NCBI GenBank assembly: GCA_000349905.1
Contig: KB722776.1
Span: 1-57,434 of the forward strand
DNA from: Volvariella volvacea V23
Lineage: Eukaryota > Basidiomycota > Agaricomycetes > Agaricales > Pluteaceae
Length of the DNA: 57,434 nucleotides
Reading direction: 5' to 3'
This document shows positions 10,154 to 23,049 of the stretch, one piece after another; position 1 is the stretch's first letter; each line of letters opens with the position of its first letter. The position numbers and the translations under genes were made by a program. A model generated the notes under the pieces. That model made no database searches. It saw only the letters and a list, made by a program, of their open reading frames with translations, and was not told the origin of the DNA.

Positions 10154-13052
10154 TTAAGTAGCTCTCGAAGCCTCTTCTTCCTCAGGAGCGGCCCCGTTCC
10201 GCCAGAAGTACTCTCCATAATCGAGGAAGAGTTCCTGTCCAGGTTCTATTACACCCTCTATTAACACGTCAAGGAAAACAGAAAAAATGGAATTAAGAAA
10301 TTAGTATGGAAAATGTGACAAAGCGAAGCAGTACGAACTCGCGTATATCCCAATACGATGCTCGCCATTGACCAACTTAACTACAAAACCAAATCACAGA
10401 AGGAATAATTTGGTTAATGACGGTCGAAGAAGTTCAGACGATACAAACCTTGTGCGTAACAATTCTGCAAGGCTGAATCGTGGTTGATGAATCTTGACTC
10501 GTTTCCTACTGTCGTTGCGTCGATGGAGAGGGTTCCGTTAAGCGAGAAGAGATAGGATCTGCCTCGGTGATGCGCCAATATGCTGTTTATGATTTATTGA
10601 GTAAATTTGGATGTGTCGACAGGAATAGATTGTGGGATGGGGGATAAGACGGAAGATAAGACGACAACTTACTCCCGCGAGCGGGTGGTTGGCTCATAGA
10701 TCAACTCTCCGGTATATTCTGTTCGCAACAAATTCGCATTCCAAAACATCAAAAAGACATATGGCACGGTGTCTGCGTGAGAGATAGTTTTTGGTACGCA
10801 CCGTCGATAAGCTCATGTGGTTCAATTTTCTCTAGAGCGAACAGACCGAAGCCATACTGGCTGGGTCGTATCTCAGTTAGCTGCATAAACGAATCAATCA
10901 GTAATCAACACAGAATACGGGCTTGAGATACTTTTTTCAATTCGTGTTGAAGGCCGTTGTTTCTACAGATGCCGGCTGCATAATCTGAATGCCAAGGCAT
11001 TTAAGAGTGGTCAAAGCTCTGAGACTCTTGAACCAATAGACGGCCTACCTCTAATAGACACACAAAGACGTGAAAAACATCTTATGCAGAGGAAGGGGGT
11101 CAAACTCACCGTGCTTCGCATTTCAAGCACAACTCAGGGTTACATTCCCTCCCCACAGCAAAACAAGGACACCTTGCGGTCCTGCATGTGTTTCTCGGCT
11201 TCTTCGTCCCGTTGTTGCTTCCGCGGTATTTAGACTGTGCACATTGACACCCTGACCATCTGCGCTGACCTTATACGCGAATGTGTCTGTATGCATGCTA
11301 ATATGGTATGAATTGATTGAGGAACTTACAGGCTGGTGAACACCTGCACCAGTTTTCACAGTGAGCTTTATTTTCCACGCATGCGCATGGAGGGGAGATT
11401 GTGCTGTCACAAGGACCTTGGTGGGAACAAGGGCCGCCACTGAGCACGATAACGATCAATTACACACATCATGAGTTTCATGCAAGGGGATTGATGTGAT
11501 ATAAACGATGCTCACGGCGTATAACCAGGTTGGTTGTCTTCATAGACTGGAGGTGCTGGGCGCTGTACACGAGTTCTCAATATTCGGGCGTTGACGTTGG
11601 TTTCTGGATCGGCATCAGGAACGAGGGCATTCAGGTCGGCTTCGTCGTTCATTTCGCTTGTGGTGGATGATGCCCGAGACGGCTGTCTAGATCTCTTCTT
11701 GGAGGTCTTTTTTTCTGGTATTTTTGACCCGAGAAGACGGATGCGATACCAATACGTCTATGAAAGCTAATAGTTCAACTCACGGAAAGTCTTGAAAAGG
11801 GAAAGTTCCTACTTCAATACAAGGCTTCCGACAGATGATAGCCAAGTCGCATGGTATTGTATCTGGTGATGATGAAAGGATGATTTCGAGGATTTCTTTG
11901 TCCTCTCGAGACCAATAAAATGACTTGGAGTATATCAGCATAAATGCCAGTTTTTAAAGTACAGGAAATACAAACCGGTGGCTCCTGATCATGACCATGG
12001 AGGAAGCATTCGTCACTACATGGTTCATCGACTGAGTTGACCAGCTCTGCGTTGCTGAGCAGTGGTGATACCGGTTGAAGTGGAGGTATTTCTCCCACTA
12101 TTGGCGCATTGAGTGTGAAATTAACAGTGTTTCGATTACACTTACTATGGACAGAGCAGTATCCGATTATGCAGTTGGGGTTGGGACAGAAATACTTCGC
12201 CAGGTTTTGCATCACAACCTTTGGGGAGTCCTGTCGGCGATCTTGAGAGGATGGTAGAGCACCTGGGGTGAGGGGAAACGGGGGGAAGTCCCTGGGATAT
12301 TTTTCATCAAGATAAAGTAGAATACTATTCAGACGAACACTTACCTACGCTTGCTTGTTGCGAGTACTCCAGGGATGTGATTGGTAGTGAAGAGACGTAA
12401 TGGGAGTACGTCGGTCTCCTCTATATGATGAAGTGGTATCTGGTAACGCGATACCAGGCGCTGTGCGGTCTCGAGCACGATTATCTCTACTCGAGGGATA
12501 TGAACTCCACGCATGCTAGATAAAGAGGCTGTACTTACAGTCGGGATCGTGATTGGATTCAAGCCATTCGTAACCGGCAAACTCGGCCTCATACGCCTCG
12601 CGATCAAAGGTGGGATCGTCGTAGAATGGCATAAATTTCAGCAGTTCGGCGTCGTCGCCATGCATGATGCTTCGATTTGTCGGCGCGTATGATTCATATT
12701 CCGGAACCCAGTCAAGAATATCTATGTTACACTCGACGGTCTCAAAAGTGTAGGATGTCTTATTTCCCCATGCATCCTCTACGATGATTCCCTCAAAATC
12801 GTCGTCCTCGTCTTCATCATTTCTTGCAGGGAATTGATCAGTTTCTGGAAGTAGCGGACCAGGGAGGGGCTTTGGGTCTCGAGGAGTCTTGGTTCGCAGC
12901 GATTCAAGTACTCCTCTGCAATACTGGTCATTCCAGGCGTAAAAATCGTCCCAGGTCTCTCTGAAGACCTGTTTCACGAGCTCTGTGGTCCTCTCGAGCC
13001 GGTTGTCGGACATGCTGGCCTCAGGGTTGGGTGTGTCACGAACGCGTGACAT
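10154..13052 (-). CDS. EZH2: EZH2-type histone H3K27 methyltransferase (PRC2 catalytic subunit)
   Basis: Polycomb repressive complex 2 methyltransferase, expected to act in the nucleus on histone H3 Lys27. Exon 1 (from 13052; the Met at 13011-13013 is an alternative start) ends in an E(z)-like segment, LLKFMPFYDDPTFDREAY. Then come a cysteine-rich segment (YFCPNPNCIIGYCSVH, about 12150-12190; PCSDECFLHGH, about 12000-12030), the pre-SET CXC domain (CRTARCPCFAVGRECNPELC, about 11120-11200) and the SET domain: YLFSLNGTLSIDATTVGN, then RFINHDSALQNCYA (about 10440-10560), VNGEHRIGIYA (about 10340-10370) and ELFLDYGEYFW (about 10205-10240). The stop is at 10154-10156. The catalytic tyrosine of the DY motif and the NH and NC positions of the cofactor site are present. 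There are several short introns. It is divergent from BRR2, 88 bases away. Confidence 0.9.
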
Positions 13053-13140
13053 GATGTGACGCTTAGCTAAGGTTGGAAAAGTTTTGTCAGCGCGGTCGCG
13101 GTTCCCTCGTACCCTTTGACTCTACCACCACCACCGCACC
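13053..13140. promoter_or_regulatory. 88-bp divergent promoter between EZH2 and BRR2
   Basis: Only 88 bases separate the EZH2 start (minus) from the BRR2 start (plus), so this segment must hold both core promoters and 5' UTRs, unless one start lies further inside. It contains ATGTGACG near the EZH2 start and a pyrimidine/ACC-rich stretch before the BRR2 ATG. Confidence 0.6.
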
Positions 13141-16100
13141 ATGACCGAAAAACAGGGGAAATGGTCGGGTTACAACTACAGCGCCATCTCCTCGCTCGTC
13201 CTGTCGGCAGACAGGTCTGCTCTACCTCGTAGAGACAAGGAGCCAGATGGCGCCCCCACTTCTCTCGCTGGCCGAATCGACCCCCGTGAAATGGGCTCTC
13301 GTGTACAACGAGCAGCGCCAAAGGACGTCGACAAAAAGAAGAAAAAGGCAGCAGACCGCCAGGAGAACCTCGAAAAGCAGCAGACTGCGAAGCGGAAAGC
13401 CGAAAGTGCCCTTGGTGGTTATGGGTACACGGACATCATCGAGGCTACGCAGGATGTCGAGGGTCTGACGTACAGACCAAGGACGGCGGAGACGAGGGAG
13501 GTTTACGAGATGATTTTGGCAGCTGTGCATACTGCACTGGGGGACCAGGCTCAGGATATCGTGAGGAGTGCGGCAGATACGATGTTGGAAACGTTGAAGA
13601 GCGACGGGATGAAGGATTTCGACAAGAAAAAGGAGATTGAGGAGGTGTTGGGCTCTTTGACGAACGAGCAGTTTTCTCAGTTGGTCAGTCTGTCCAAGAA
13701 GATCACAGATTATGGTGACGAAGATGTCGCAATGGCAGACCCTGACATGGAGAAGAAAGACGCGGAGATTGATGACGAAGTTGGTGTAGCTGTGGTTTTC
13801 GATGAAGAGGAGCAGGAAGAGGAAGATGACGAAGGTTTCGAGATTAGGGACGAGTCGGACGAAGACGAGGAGGAGGCAGAAAAAGAGGAGGAAGCTCCAG
13901 AGGCAGAAGCTGCCGGCGAGGAGGAGTTGGTCATTGGCGGAGAGGCATCGCGGAAGAGCAAATCCAAAGTCGATAAAGATATTGTCTCACCACACGCCAT
14001 TGACGGTTTCTGGGTGCAGCGTCAAATATCTGAAATTTATCCTGATCCCGTCACCGCTGCCGACAAGGCAACGTCGGTACTCTCGATTCTCGGCTCAGAG
14101 TCCAGCGCCCGTGATTGCGAAAACCAGTTGATGGAGCTGTTCGACTACCAGAGCTTCCACATAATCACCAAGTTCCTCAAGAACCGTGAAGTCATTGTTT
14201 GGTGTACGAAGTTGATGCGTAGTGACGCTGACGAACGCGTCAATGTGGAGGTTGCTATGCGGGAGAAGGGTGTGGGTTGGATTCTTCGCGAATTGGCGGG
14301 CGATAGGCAGGCGAAGGTTCAACCGACTGATGTCATGGATGTGGACGAACCAAAGACTGTTCCAAAGACCGCAACACTCGCTCCTGGTTCGACGCTGCAG
14401 CCGAAGAAGACTGTTGATCTAGAGGCTATGGCCTTCTCTCAGGGGGGGCACCTGATGTCCAACAAGAAGTGCAAGCTACCTGAAGGCTCCTTCAAGCGTG
14501 CCAGGAAGGGCTTCGAAGAGATTCACGTACCTGCTCCCAAATCCAAGCCCGTGGTTGATGGAGAACTGGTCCCCATTTCCTCACTGCCCGAATGGGCGCG
14601 TCCAGCATTTACTGTCCCTCGGCTCAATCGCGTCCAGAGCAGGCTCTTCCCCATCGCGTTTGGCACAGACGAGCCAATACTTCTTTGCGCTCCAACAGGT
14701 GCAGGAAAGGTAGGACTTCCGCATATACTCAAGATTATACCGCCTCTGATCGTTATGTTGTTTAGACCAACGTGGCTATGCTCACGATCCTCAACGAAAT
14801 GGCCAAACACCGAAATGAGGAGACAGGCGAATTCAACTTTGACTCGTTCAAGATTGTCTACATCGCCCCGATGAAGGCTCTCGTGCAAGAGATGGTCGGC
14901 AACTTCACCTCACGCCTCAAAGATTTTGGCATGAAAGTCGGCGAGCTCACGGGTGATCATCAAATGACCAAGCAACAAATTGCCGAAACCCAAATCATCG
15001 TCACGACCCCAGAAAAATGGGACGTTATCACGCGTAAATCGACGGATACCAGCTATACTAATCTCGTCCGACTTATCATCATCGATGAGATTCACTTGCT
15101 GCACGACGATCGAGGACCGGTGTTGGAGACGCTTATCGCTAGGACAGTTAGGAGGATGGAGCAGACGAATGAATATGTTCGCCTCGTTGGTCTTTCTGCG
15201 ACGTTGCCCAACTACCAAGACGTCGCGACCTTCTTGCGAGTGGATGAGAAGAAGGGACTGTTCTACTTTGACGCGACATACCGACCTTGCGGTCTTCAAC
15301 AGCAATTCATCGGTATCACAGAGAAGAAGGCCATCAAGCGCTACCAGATCACAAACGAAGTCTGCTACGAGAAGGTCCTGGATCAGGCGATGGGGAAGAA
15401 CCAGACGCTCGTATTCGTGCATTCGAGGAAGGAGACGGCGAAGACGGCGAAGTATTTGAGAGACGCCGCGGTGGAGAAGGAAACTATCACGCATTTCGTA
15501 CGACCTGACGGTGCTGCACGGGAAATCCTGTTAGAAGAAGCTGGGAACGTCAAGGACCCCAATTTAAAGGACCTTCTACCCTTTGGCTTTGGTATTCACC
15601 ACGCCGGGATGTCAAGAGAAGACAGAGCGCTGGTCGAGGATCTATTCTCCGATGGAACCATCACCGTTCTCGTTTGTACCGCTACGCTCGCCTGGGGTGT
15701 TAACCTTCCCGCCCATACCGTCATCATCAAGGGCACTCAGATCTACAACCCAGAAAAGGGACGATGGGTCGAGCTTTCCTCGCAAGACGTGCTGCAAATG
15801 CTCGGACGTGCTGGACGACCGCAATACGACACCTTTGGCGAGGGTATCATCATTACAAATCACAGCGAGTTGCAATATTACCTCAGTCTGCTGAACCAGC
15901 AGCTTCCAATTGAGAGCCAGTTCGTGAGCCGGTTGGCGGATAATTTGAATGCGGAGATCGTGCTCGGGACAGTTAGGAATCGGGATGAGGCAGTTCAGTG
16001 GCTGGGATACACCTATCTGTAGGTTTTTCTACCTTATCGGTTGTTCGTTGTTTACATGACCTTACGCTGTTCCCGTCTAGCTTTGTCCGCATGCTCAAGT

Positions 16101-19100
16101 CGCCTGCCCTTTACGGCGTCGGAGTGGACTACCAAGAAGATGGAAACCTCATCCAGAAACGAGCCGATATTGTCCACTCCGCTGCGGTTATTCTGGAGAA
16201 ATGTCAGCTGATCAAGTACGAGCGCTCGTCAGGGAGATTCCAAAGCACCGAGTTGGGGAGGATCGCGTCGCATTACTATGTGACGCATAATTCGATGCAG
16301 GTCTACAACCAGCATTTGAGATCGACGATGTCGTCGTTGGAACTGTTCAGAGTATTTGCTCTGTCGAATGAGTTCAAGCTGTTGCCTGTGCGACAGGAGG
16401 TGAGGCTCTGCCGTTGATTCTGTCATCTTGTGCTAACGTCGTCCGCTATCGCTTATAGGAGAAACTTGAGTTGGCGAAACTACTAGAACGAGTACCAATC
16501 CCCGTCAAGGAAACCGTCGAAGAGCCAGCAGCGAAGATTAACGTTCTGCTGCAGGCATACATCTCGCAACTGAAGCTGGACGGTTTCGTACTGCTCGCTG
16601 ATATGGTGTTCATTCAGCAATCTGCTGGCCGGTAAGTGCCTTATGAATTATCAGGGCATAGCTCAATATTTCGCCAGTATCCTTCGCGCGATTTACGAGA
16701 TTTGCTTGAAGCGAGGGTGGGCTGTTCCGGCGAAAGCTGCTCTGGACCTGTGCAAAATGGTCGAGAAGCGGATGTGGGGCTCGATGACGCCTCTTCGTCA
16801 GTTCAAAGGTGTGCCTCAGGAAGTTATTCGGAAGGCCGAGGGCAAGCAATTCGTATGTTACTTTTCTCTTCATAGCATAACTGGTCGTGCTGACAACGTT
16901 ATTAGCCTTGGTACCGATACTTTGACTTGGTGAGTTGTCAAACACCTCATTTCGTTTTGTTTCGGCTTATTTGTTTCCCTAGAGTCCACCTGAGCTCGGT
17001 GAACTTATCAATTTGCCTAACGCTGGTCGTCTCGTCCACCGCTTAGTTCACAGTTTCCCCAAGCTACAGTAAGTTTTTTTCTATTTCATTGACAATGGAT
17101 TACTGACCAGTTTACAGACTTCAAGCGCAGGTGCAGCCCATCACCCGCTCGCTGCTTCGCATCGATGTTTCTATTGTACCAGACTTCAAATGGGACGAGA
17201 AGATCCACGGTGGAGCTGAAACCTTCCTTATCCTCGTTGAGGATGTAGATGGCGAAATTATCCTATTCCACGATACCTTCGTGCTTCTCCAACGCTATGC
17301 CGAGGATGAACACAACGTTACCATCACCGTCCCGATGTTCGAGCCCGTTCCTCCCAACTACTACATCTCTATTATCTCCGACCGATGGCTACATTCTGAA
17401 ACCCGTCTTCCGATCTCCTTTAAGCACCTCATCCTCCCTGAGAAGTTCCCTCCTCCTACTCCACTCCTCGATCTTCAACCTCTTCCACTTTCCGCTCTTC
17501 ACAACAAGGAATTCGAAGCTATCTACTCGTCTTCCATCAAAAACTTCAACAAGATTCAAACCCAGGTCTTCCAAGCTCTTTACACAACGGACGACAACGT
17601 CTTCATTGGCGCTCCTACGGGAAGCGGAAAGACCATTTGTGCCGAGTTCGCGCTATTGCGTCTGTGGAGTAAGGAGCAACGACGAGCCGTATGCATCGAG
17701 CCTCACCAGGATATGGTGGACATGCGAGTTAAAGAGTGGAAGGACAAATTTGGTGACGTGCAGGGTGGGAAGGAGATCGTCAGCCTCACTGGCGAGACGA
17801 GCGCAGATCTAAGGCTACTTGAGAAGGGGGATGTTATCGTTTGCACGCCAACTCAGGTACGTGGCTTCTCCAAGCCTCGGATTGGAGGTCTTACTGTTAC
17901 ATTCTAGTGGGACGTCATCTCTCGAAGATGGAGACAAAGGAAGAATGTGCAAACCATCGGCCTCTTAATTGCGGATGAAGTTCAACTGGTTGGTGGTGAA
18001 GTCGGCCCAACCTATGAAGTCGTCATCTCTCGCACCCGTTACGTCTCCGGTCAGACGGATATCAAGACTCGTATCGTCGCTTGTGGTGTCTCACTAGCAA
18101 ATGCCCAAGATCTTGGTGAATGGATGGGAGCTCCGTCGCATGCCATCTTCAACTTCTCCCCAAGGTGTGTACCGTCGCGCTGATCATTTTTAAGTTTATA
18201 TTCATATTGTATTTAGTGCCCGTCCCCTGGACATCGACATCCACTTACAGTCCTTCCAAATCAACCACTTCCCTTCACTCATGATCGCTATGTCGAAACC
18301 TGCATATCTTGCCATGGTAGAATACGCGCCCAACAAACCCACAATTGCCTTCGTTCCTTCGCGCCGCCAATGCCGACTTACCGTGGATGATCTACTGACG
18401 CATTGCTCAGCGGATGATAACCCAGATCGGTTCCTGCATATTGAGCTAGATGATCTACAGCCGCATCTAGACCATGTCTCGGATCAAGGACTAGTCGAGT
18501 CGCTAAAGCATGGCATTGGGTACTACCATGAAGCACTAAGCAAGCAAGATAAGAGGATCGTGCAGCGATTGTTTGAGGCAGGAGCTATCCAGGTCATGGT
18601 CGCGTCAAAAGTTTGTGGTCCCTCAACCCATTGTCATTATTTCCTGACCATCTTTTCTCACAGGATACCGCCTGGAGTCTCCCCGTTGCAAGTTATATGG
18701 TCATCATCATGGGTGTGCAGTATTACGAGGGTAAAGAGCACCGTTACGTCGACTATCCTGTCATGGACGTCCTTCAAATGATGGGCCGGGCGTGTCGACC
18801 TAGAGACGACGAACGAAGCCGTTGCGTGCTCATGTGCCAACAGACGAGGAAGGACTTCTATAAGAAGTTCTTGGCCGAGGGACTGCCTATTGAGTCTCAT
18901 CTTCCTACTCATCTGCTACACGACTACTTCTTGGCGGAGATCGCGGTTCAGACCATAGAGAATAAGCAAGATGCTATGGTATGTTTTGACATCATTGCGT
19001 CCTTGTTCAGTTCTCTTATATTTCTCCAGGATATTCTGACATGGACGTATTTCTACCGTCGGATGACCCAAAACCCCAATTACTATAATCTCCACAACGT

Positions 19101-20433
19101 CAGCCACCAGCACCTATCAGACCACCTATCAGAAATGGTCGAGAATACACTAAATGATTTGGTGAAATCCAAGTGTATTGCAATTGGTACGTTATAGGCG
19201 ACTGTGTTATGGTTCGGTTCTGACCTCCCCCTTTAGAGGATGAAATGGACGTCTCTGCGCTTAACCTTGGCATGATCGCTGCGTACTACAACATCTCATG
19301 TATGTATAGTTCAGCCACCGAGCCGGATCAAATCCTGACTGTATTCTGCAGACGTCACCGTCGAAGTCTATACATTGTCCCTCAAGGAACGCACCAAGCT
19401 CAAGGGCCTTCTGGAAGTTGTGTCTTCTTCTGCTGAGTTTGAGAACATTCCTATTCGCCGTCACGAAGATGTCTTGCTTCGTCGTATCTACGACCGTGTC
19501 CCTGTCAAATTGGACCGTGTCGAGTTCGAAGCACCCCACTTCAAGACTTTCCTTCTACTCCAAGCCCACTTCTCGCGTATTCAACTGCCGCCTGATCTTG
19601 CTGCTGACCAAGTATTAGTACTCGAGAAGGTGTTGAACCTGCTGTCAGCTTGCGTGGACGTGATGTCGTCAAACGCGTGGTTGAATGCTCTTGGAGCTAT
19701 GGACTTGTCTCAGATGTGTGTTCAAGCGGTGTGGGATACTGATTCTCCGTTGAAACAAGTACCTCATTTCGAGGCCGACGTATGTATATATTTCATGCGC
19801 ATTGCAGTTCCGATTTTTGACTTGGGGATGTAGGTTATCAGAAGGTGCAAAGACGCCGGTGTGGAGTCTGTATACGACATCATGGAAATGGAGGATGATG
19901 CTCGCAACAACCTCTTGCAAATGACTCCTGCTCAAATGTAAGTTTTGTCCCCCTTCGTCCCGGCCAGGAAGACTGACAACTCTACTAGGCGCGATGTGGC
20001 TGTCTTCGTCAACGCGTACCCCTCTCTGGATGTAGCTCATGAGCTCGTCAAGGGTGAATACACCGCTGGCTCACCCATCGTCCTTAAGGTCTCGCTCTCG
20101 AAGGACGTTGACGAAGATGATGACACAGAAGATCAAGGAGTTGTTGCGCCATTCTACCCTACCAAGAAGATGGCCAACTGGTGGCTGGTCATCGGCGATG
20201 CCAATTCACGTCAATTACTCTCCATCAAGAAAGTCACGGTTAACAAGAGCCTCTCAGTGAAGTTGGAGTTCCAGCTGCCGAAGGGACGACACTCCTTGAA
20301 GCTTTATGTCATCTGTGACTCGTACGTTGGGGCTGATCACGATATTGCGCTAGATCCCATCGATGTCGCGGAGGGCGAGGAGAGTGACAGTGATGACGAC
20401 GATGACGACGATGATATGGACAGTGACAAATAG
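13141..20433 (+). CDS. BRR2: U5 snRNP 200-kDa RNA helicase BRR2
   Basis: Spliceosomal Ski2-like helicase that unwinds U4/U6 snRNA to activate the spliceosome. Sixteen exons read by eye give 2166 residues, close to yeast and human Brr2: 13141-14709, 14766-16018, 16081-16399, 16459-16631, 16678-16852, 16906-16929, 16983-17068, 17118-17856, 17908-18164, 18217-18610, 18664-18978, 19030-19186, 19237-19299, 19352-19779, 19834-19937, 19989-20433. The N-terminal region is long and charged, followed by cassette 1 (APTGAGKT, split by intron 1; DEIH; SATLPN) and its Sec63 unit. Cassette 2 has APTGSGKT, but motif II reads DEVQ and motif III is degenerate (ACGVSLAN), as expected for the non-unwinding C-terminal cassette. 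A second Sec63 unit and a poly-Asp C terminus follow. Exon 6 is only 24 nt (PWYRYFDL). Confidence 0.97.
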
Positions 20434-20501
20434 ATGTGTTTCCCCAGCTGTTGGGCCTTTGAGTGTCGTTTGTTCTTTGTCGCTTGCATTGTATTCTTTA
20501 G

Positions 20502-21245
20502 TTAACATTTTTTGTAATCGCTCATCAAACGTAGTCTATTAACATGCGGCTTTCTCGTGATGCGTCGAGAGATATCTAAATACGCGCTACTACATTGCAG
20601 ACCCTCGACGAACACTAGTACTGCAGAAAGCACACGAATTATGCAGGGTGGCCATAATGGTCCTGGTCGTCGTGAGCTCACGTCTACGAGTGATGACGAG
20701 TGTGGACTCACTAATGCTTCAACAGCAGTCGAATTTTGTGCCGCATGCAAAGTGGCTGTCCACTCAGGTGGATCTCTGTCAAGTTCTCGCATTGCTTGAA
20801 CCCCGTAACTTTTCAATTCGGCCTCCAGCGCGTCAACATCCACGCAGTTTAGGACGCCTGCAGTGTTTAGTCGGCGCATAGCTTCCTTTAGTCACACACG
20901 GCACGAGAATTGTGGTTCATTGCCATGGTCAATGGCAGGTATCTCTAGCGGGATCTGGCTGAAGATGCCGTTGAGCAAATCAGCAGTCACCCCAGTCATA
21001 AGTTTCCCGACTACCGCTGCAGCGGTAATGGAGTCGGAGGTCTTCATGGTAAACTCAATTGCTTCGTAGCGGAATGGACCATCGAAGTCGGCGGCGTGGA
21101 ACTTCATTCCTTTATCCTCACCAGGAGAAGGAACAAAGAAAAACCAGTGGAACTTGTCGTTCCCTAGAGTGTCGAGACCGATCACGATCTGTGGGTAGGA
21201 GGGTGTTGGCAGTATTTTGGATCCGTCCGATTTTTTGGCTGACAT
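20502..21245 (-). pseudogene. small uncharacterised basidiomycete protein with in-frame TGA
   Basis: The protein starts MSAKKSDGSKILPTPSYPQI at 21243-21245 and contains KFHWFFFVPSPGEDKGMKFH, then FSCRV, followed by an in-frame TGA at 20892-20894. The same frame continues beyond it with coherent sequence (LKEAMRRLNTAGVLNCVDVD, then ALEAELKSYGVQAMRELD). From memory of similar Agaricomycete proteins, a Trp stands where the TGA is, so a TGG-to-TGA nonsense change is likely. If translation stops there, the product is 117 residues. The far C-terminal part is less convincing. I know no function. It is convergent with BRR2, 69 bases away. Confidence 0.55.
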
Positions 21246-21424
21246 GATGATGAGTGGGGTAGTTGGTTTGGCGACTCTTGTGAGATACAAGTGACGTTAA
21301 CAGCTTTACTTCCTTTTATGCTTATAGTTGTTAACCACCCTAATTTGGGTTATGCTAGGGTACACGAGGCAACTCATCCTGTTAATCACTAAACAGCGTG
21401 TTCGCGACCGCCCAACACAACTCT

Positions 21425-22808
21425 ATGGCGCTGCTATGCGGGCAAACCATCCCCTCAGAGCACATTGATGCTATCATCGATCACCTTATAGACGACAGCA
21501 CCTCTCTTAAAATGTGCAGTCTCGCCTTTCGTCTTTTCACGCTACCATCACAGCAACGCCTCTTCCACAAGCTGCGAATTCGCATTTTCAGTCACGGAGA
21601 CGACTTAGCGTTCAAAAATGAGAATGTTCGACATCTTGAGGGCCTTCTTTTGTCGTTATCTTCGATCTTCATACACGTTCGTAGATTGAATTTGCACATT
21701 TGGGGTCCATGCGGTCTACACACCCCGAGCACCCCGCTACTCTTTGAAGTCATCGATCGATTGGTCAATGTGAATACAATATTCATGGATTGTCACAACT
21801 GTCCCAAAATAGAAGAAGAGGTCGTTCGCCACTGCTGCCGCCTCCCTCTTAACCACTTGTACCTTTATTATGCCTACGACTTCCATATCCAACTCCTTCG
21901 CGAATGTACATCTCTCCAGAAACTCTCTGTTCATTCGTCGACCAATGCCTACATACCAACAGAGTGACCTTGGAACATAGATCGCAAAAAACTCGTTCTC
22001 CCTCGACTCGTTGTTTTTGTCAGGTTTCTTTGATAAGCCCGCCAACGCCTCCTGGATACAGAGCCCAAGCTGTCCAATAGACTTGAAAAGTCTTCATACC
22101 TTGGGTATTGCAATCCAGAAAAGGAGCGAGGCTGTTCTAATTAAATCCTGGCTGCCTACACTCTCTTCACTGGAATCGCTCGCCATCGACGCGCATACAC
22201 AGGGAATAGGTACGTCTCGGCCAACACCCTATCATCGTATCTAACACGCGCGAAATGCATAGCGTCCACAACCAATTTCGGTGTTTACTTTTACGAGCAA
22301 TTCATCTTCGCAGATTTACCGCTCCTTCCCCGGTTGACCTGTCTAACTTTCTCATTCTTCGAGCAAACACAGCAAGCCATATTCATTCCATTCATCGTAA
22401 CCCAACTTTCAACAGTGTCGTTACACAACGATATTAGCGAATTGCACATCTTCGTAACTATTCCTGCCACTATGAATTCTGACCCCTGCCCGGCCCCAGA
22501 AATATATTGCAAGGAATTCGTGAAGCTTGATGACCTCCTTTCAAAGCCACAATTCACCAAGCTCAGACGTGTGTATATCAAGCTTCATGCCCGAGTCTTG
22601 GGTATTGTAGATTATGAAGGACTAGTTAGGGTAGTCGAAGAGGCAATGCCAAACACCAAGGAGCATAAATCGCTTCAAGTCAATATATCCAGTGTTTGTA
22701 CGTCGTGGCTCGTCAGTCTATTATTTTGTATCAGTGTTAACCTTGTCATTGATTGTATAGGGTCTAGGATAGATGAAAATTTGCCAAGAGCACGTCGAAT
22801 TCGTAAAT
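21425..22808 (+). pseudogene. second F-box-like family, copy A (nonsense and frameshift)
   Basis: The start is MALLCGQTIPSEHIDAIIDH at 21425, a typical Agaricomycete F-box-like beginning, followed by LPSQQRLFHKLRIRIF and LRR-like text. The frame stops at 21965-21967 (after NAYIPTE). Homologous coding then resumes in other frames: FFDKPANASWIQSP (about 22025), LPTLSSLESLAIDAHTQGIG (about 22165), and after a probable intron LLPRLTCLTFSFFEQTQQAI (about 22322-22380) through LVRVVEEAMPNTKEHKSLQV (about 22625-22680). A stop plus a frame change cannot be explained by one clean intron, so I call it a pseudogene, the least decayed of three tandem copies. Mispredicted splicing is the main alternative. 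Confidence 0.55.
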
Positions 22809-23049
22809 AGGTCTGATAAAGCAGAAGTTGCATAATTTTAGGTGCACCAAAATGTTTTTTTTTGCACGGTGACAAAATACCGTTCATATAAGTGCTTGTA
22901 GGTTCAGTGATTCTTGGTAACTAGGAGTCAGCTGGCCCCATAGACATGCTCTCGTGTTTCAGCATTGCAACTCAGTCACGCCGGTTGGAATTCGTTTGCT
23001 CTTGCCTTTTTTTCCCTCGCGTCTTGTGTTCCCAAATCGATGGCGCTCG

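Noticed and set aside
14910..15494. 194-codon open frame on the minus strand inside BRR2
   Set aside because: It is antisense to strongly conserved helicase exons, resembles nothing known and follows from BRR2 codon usage.
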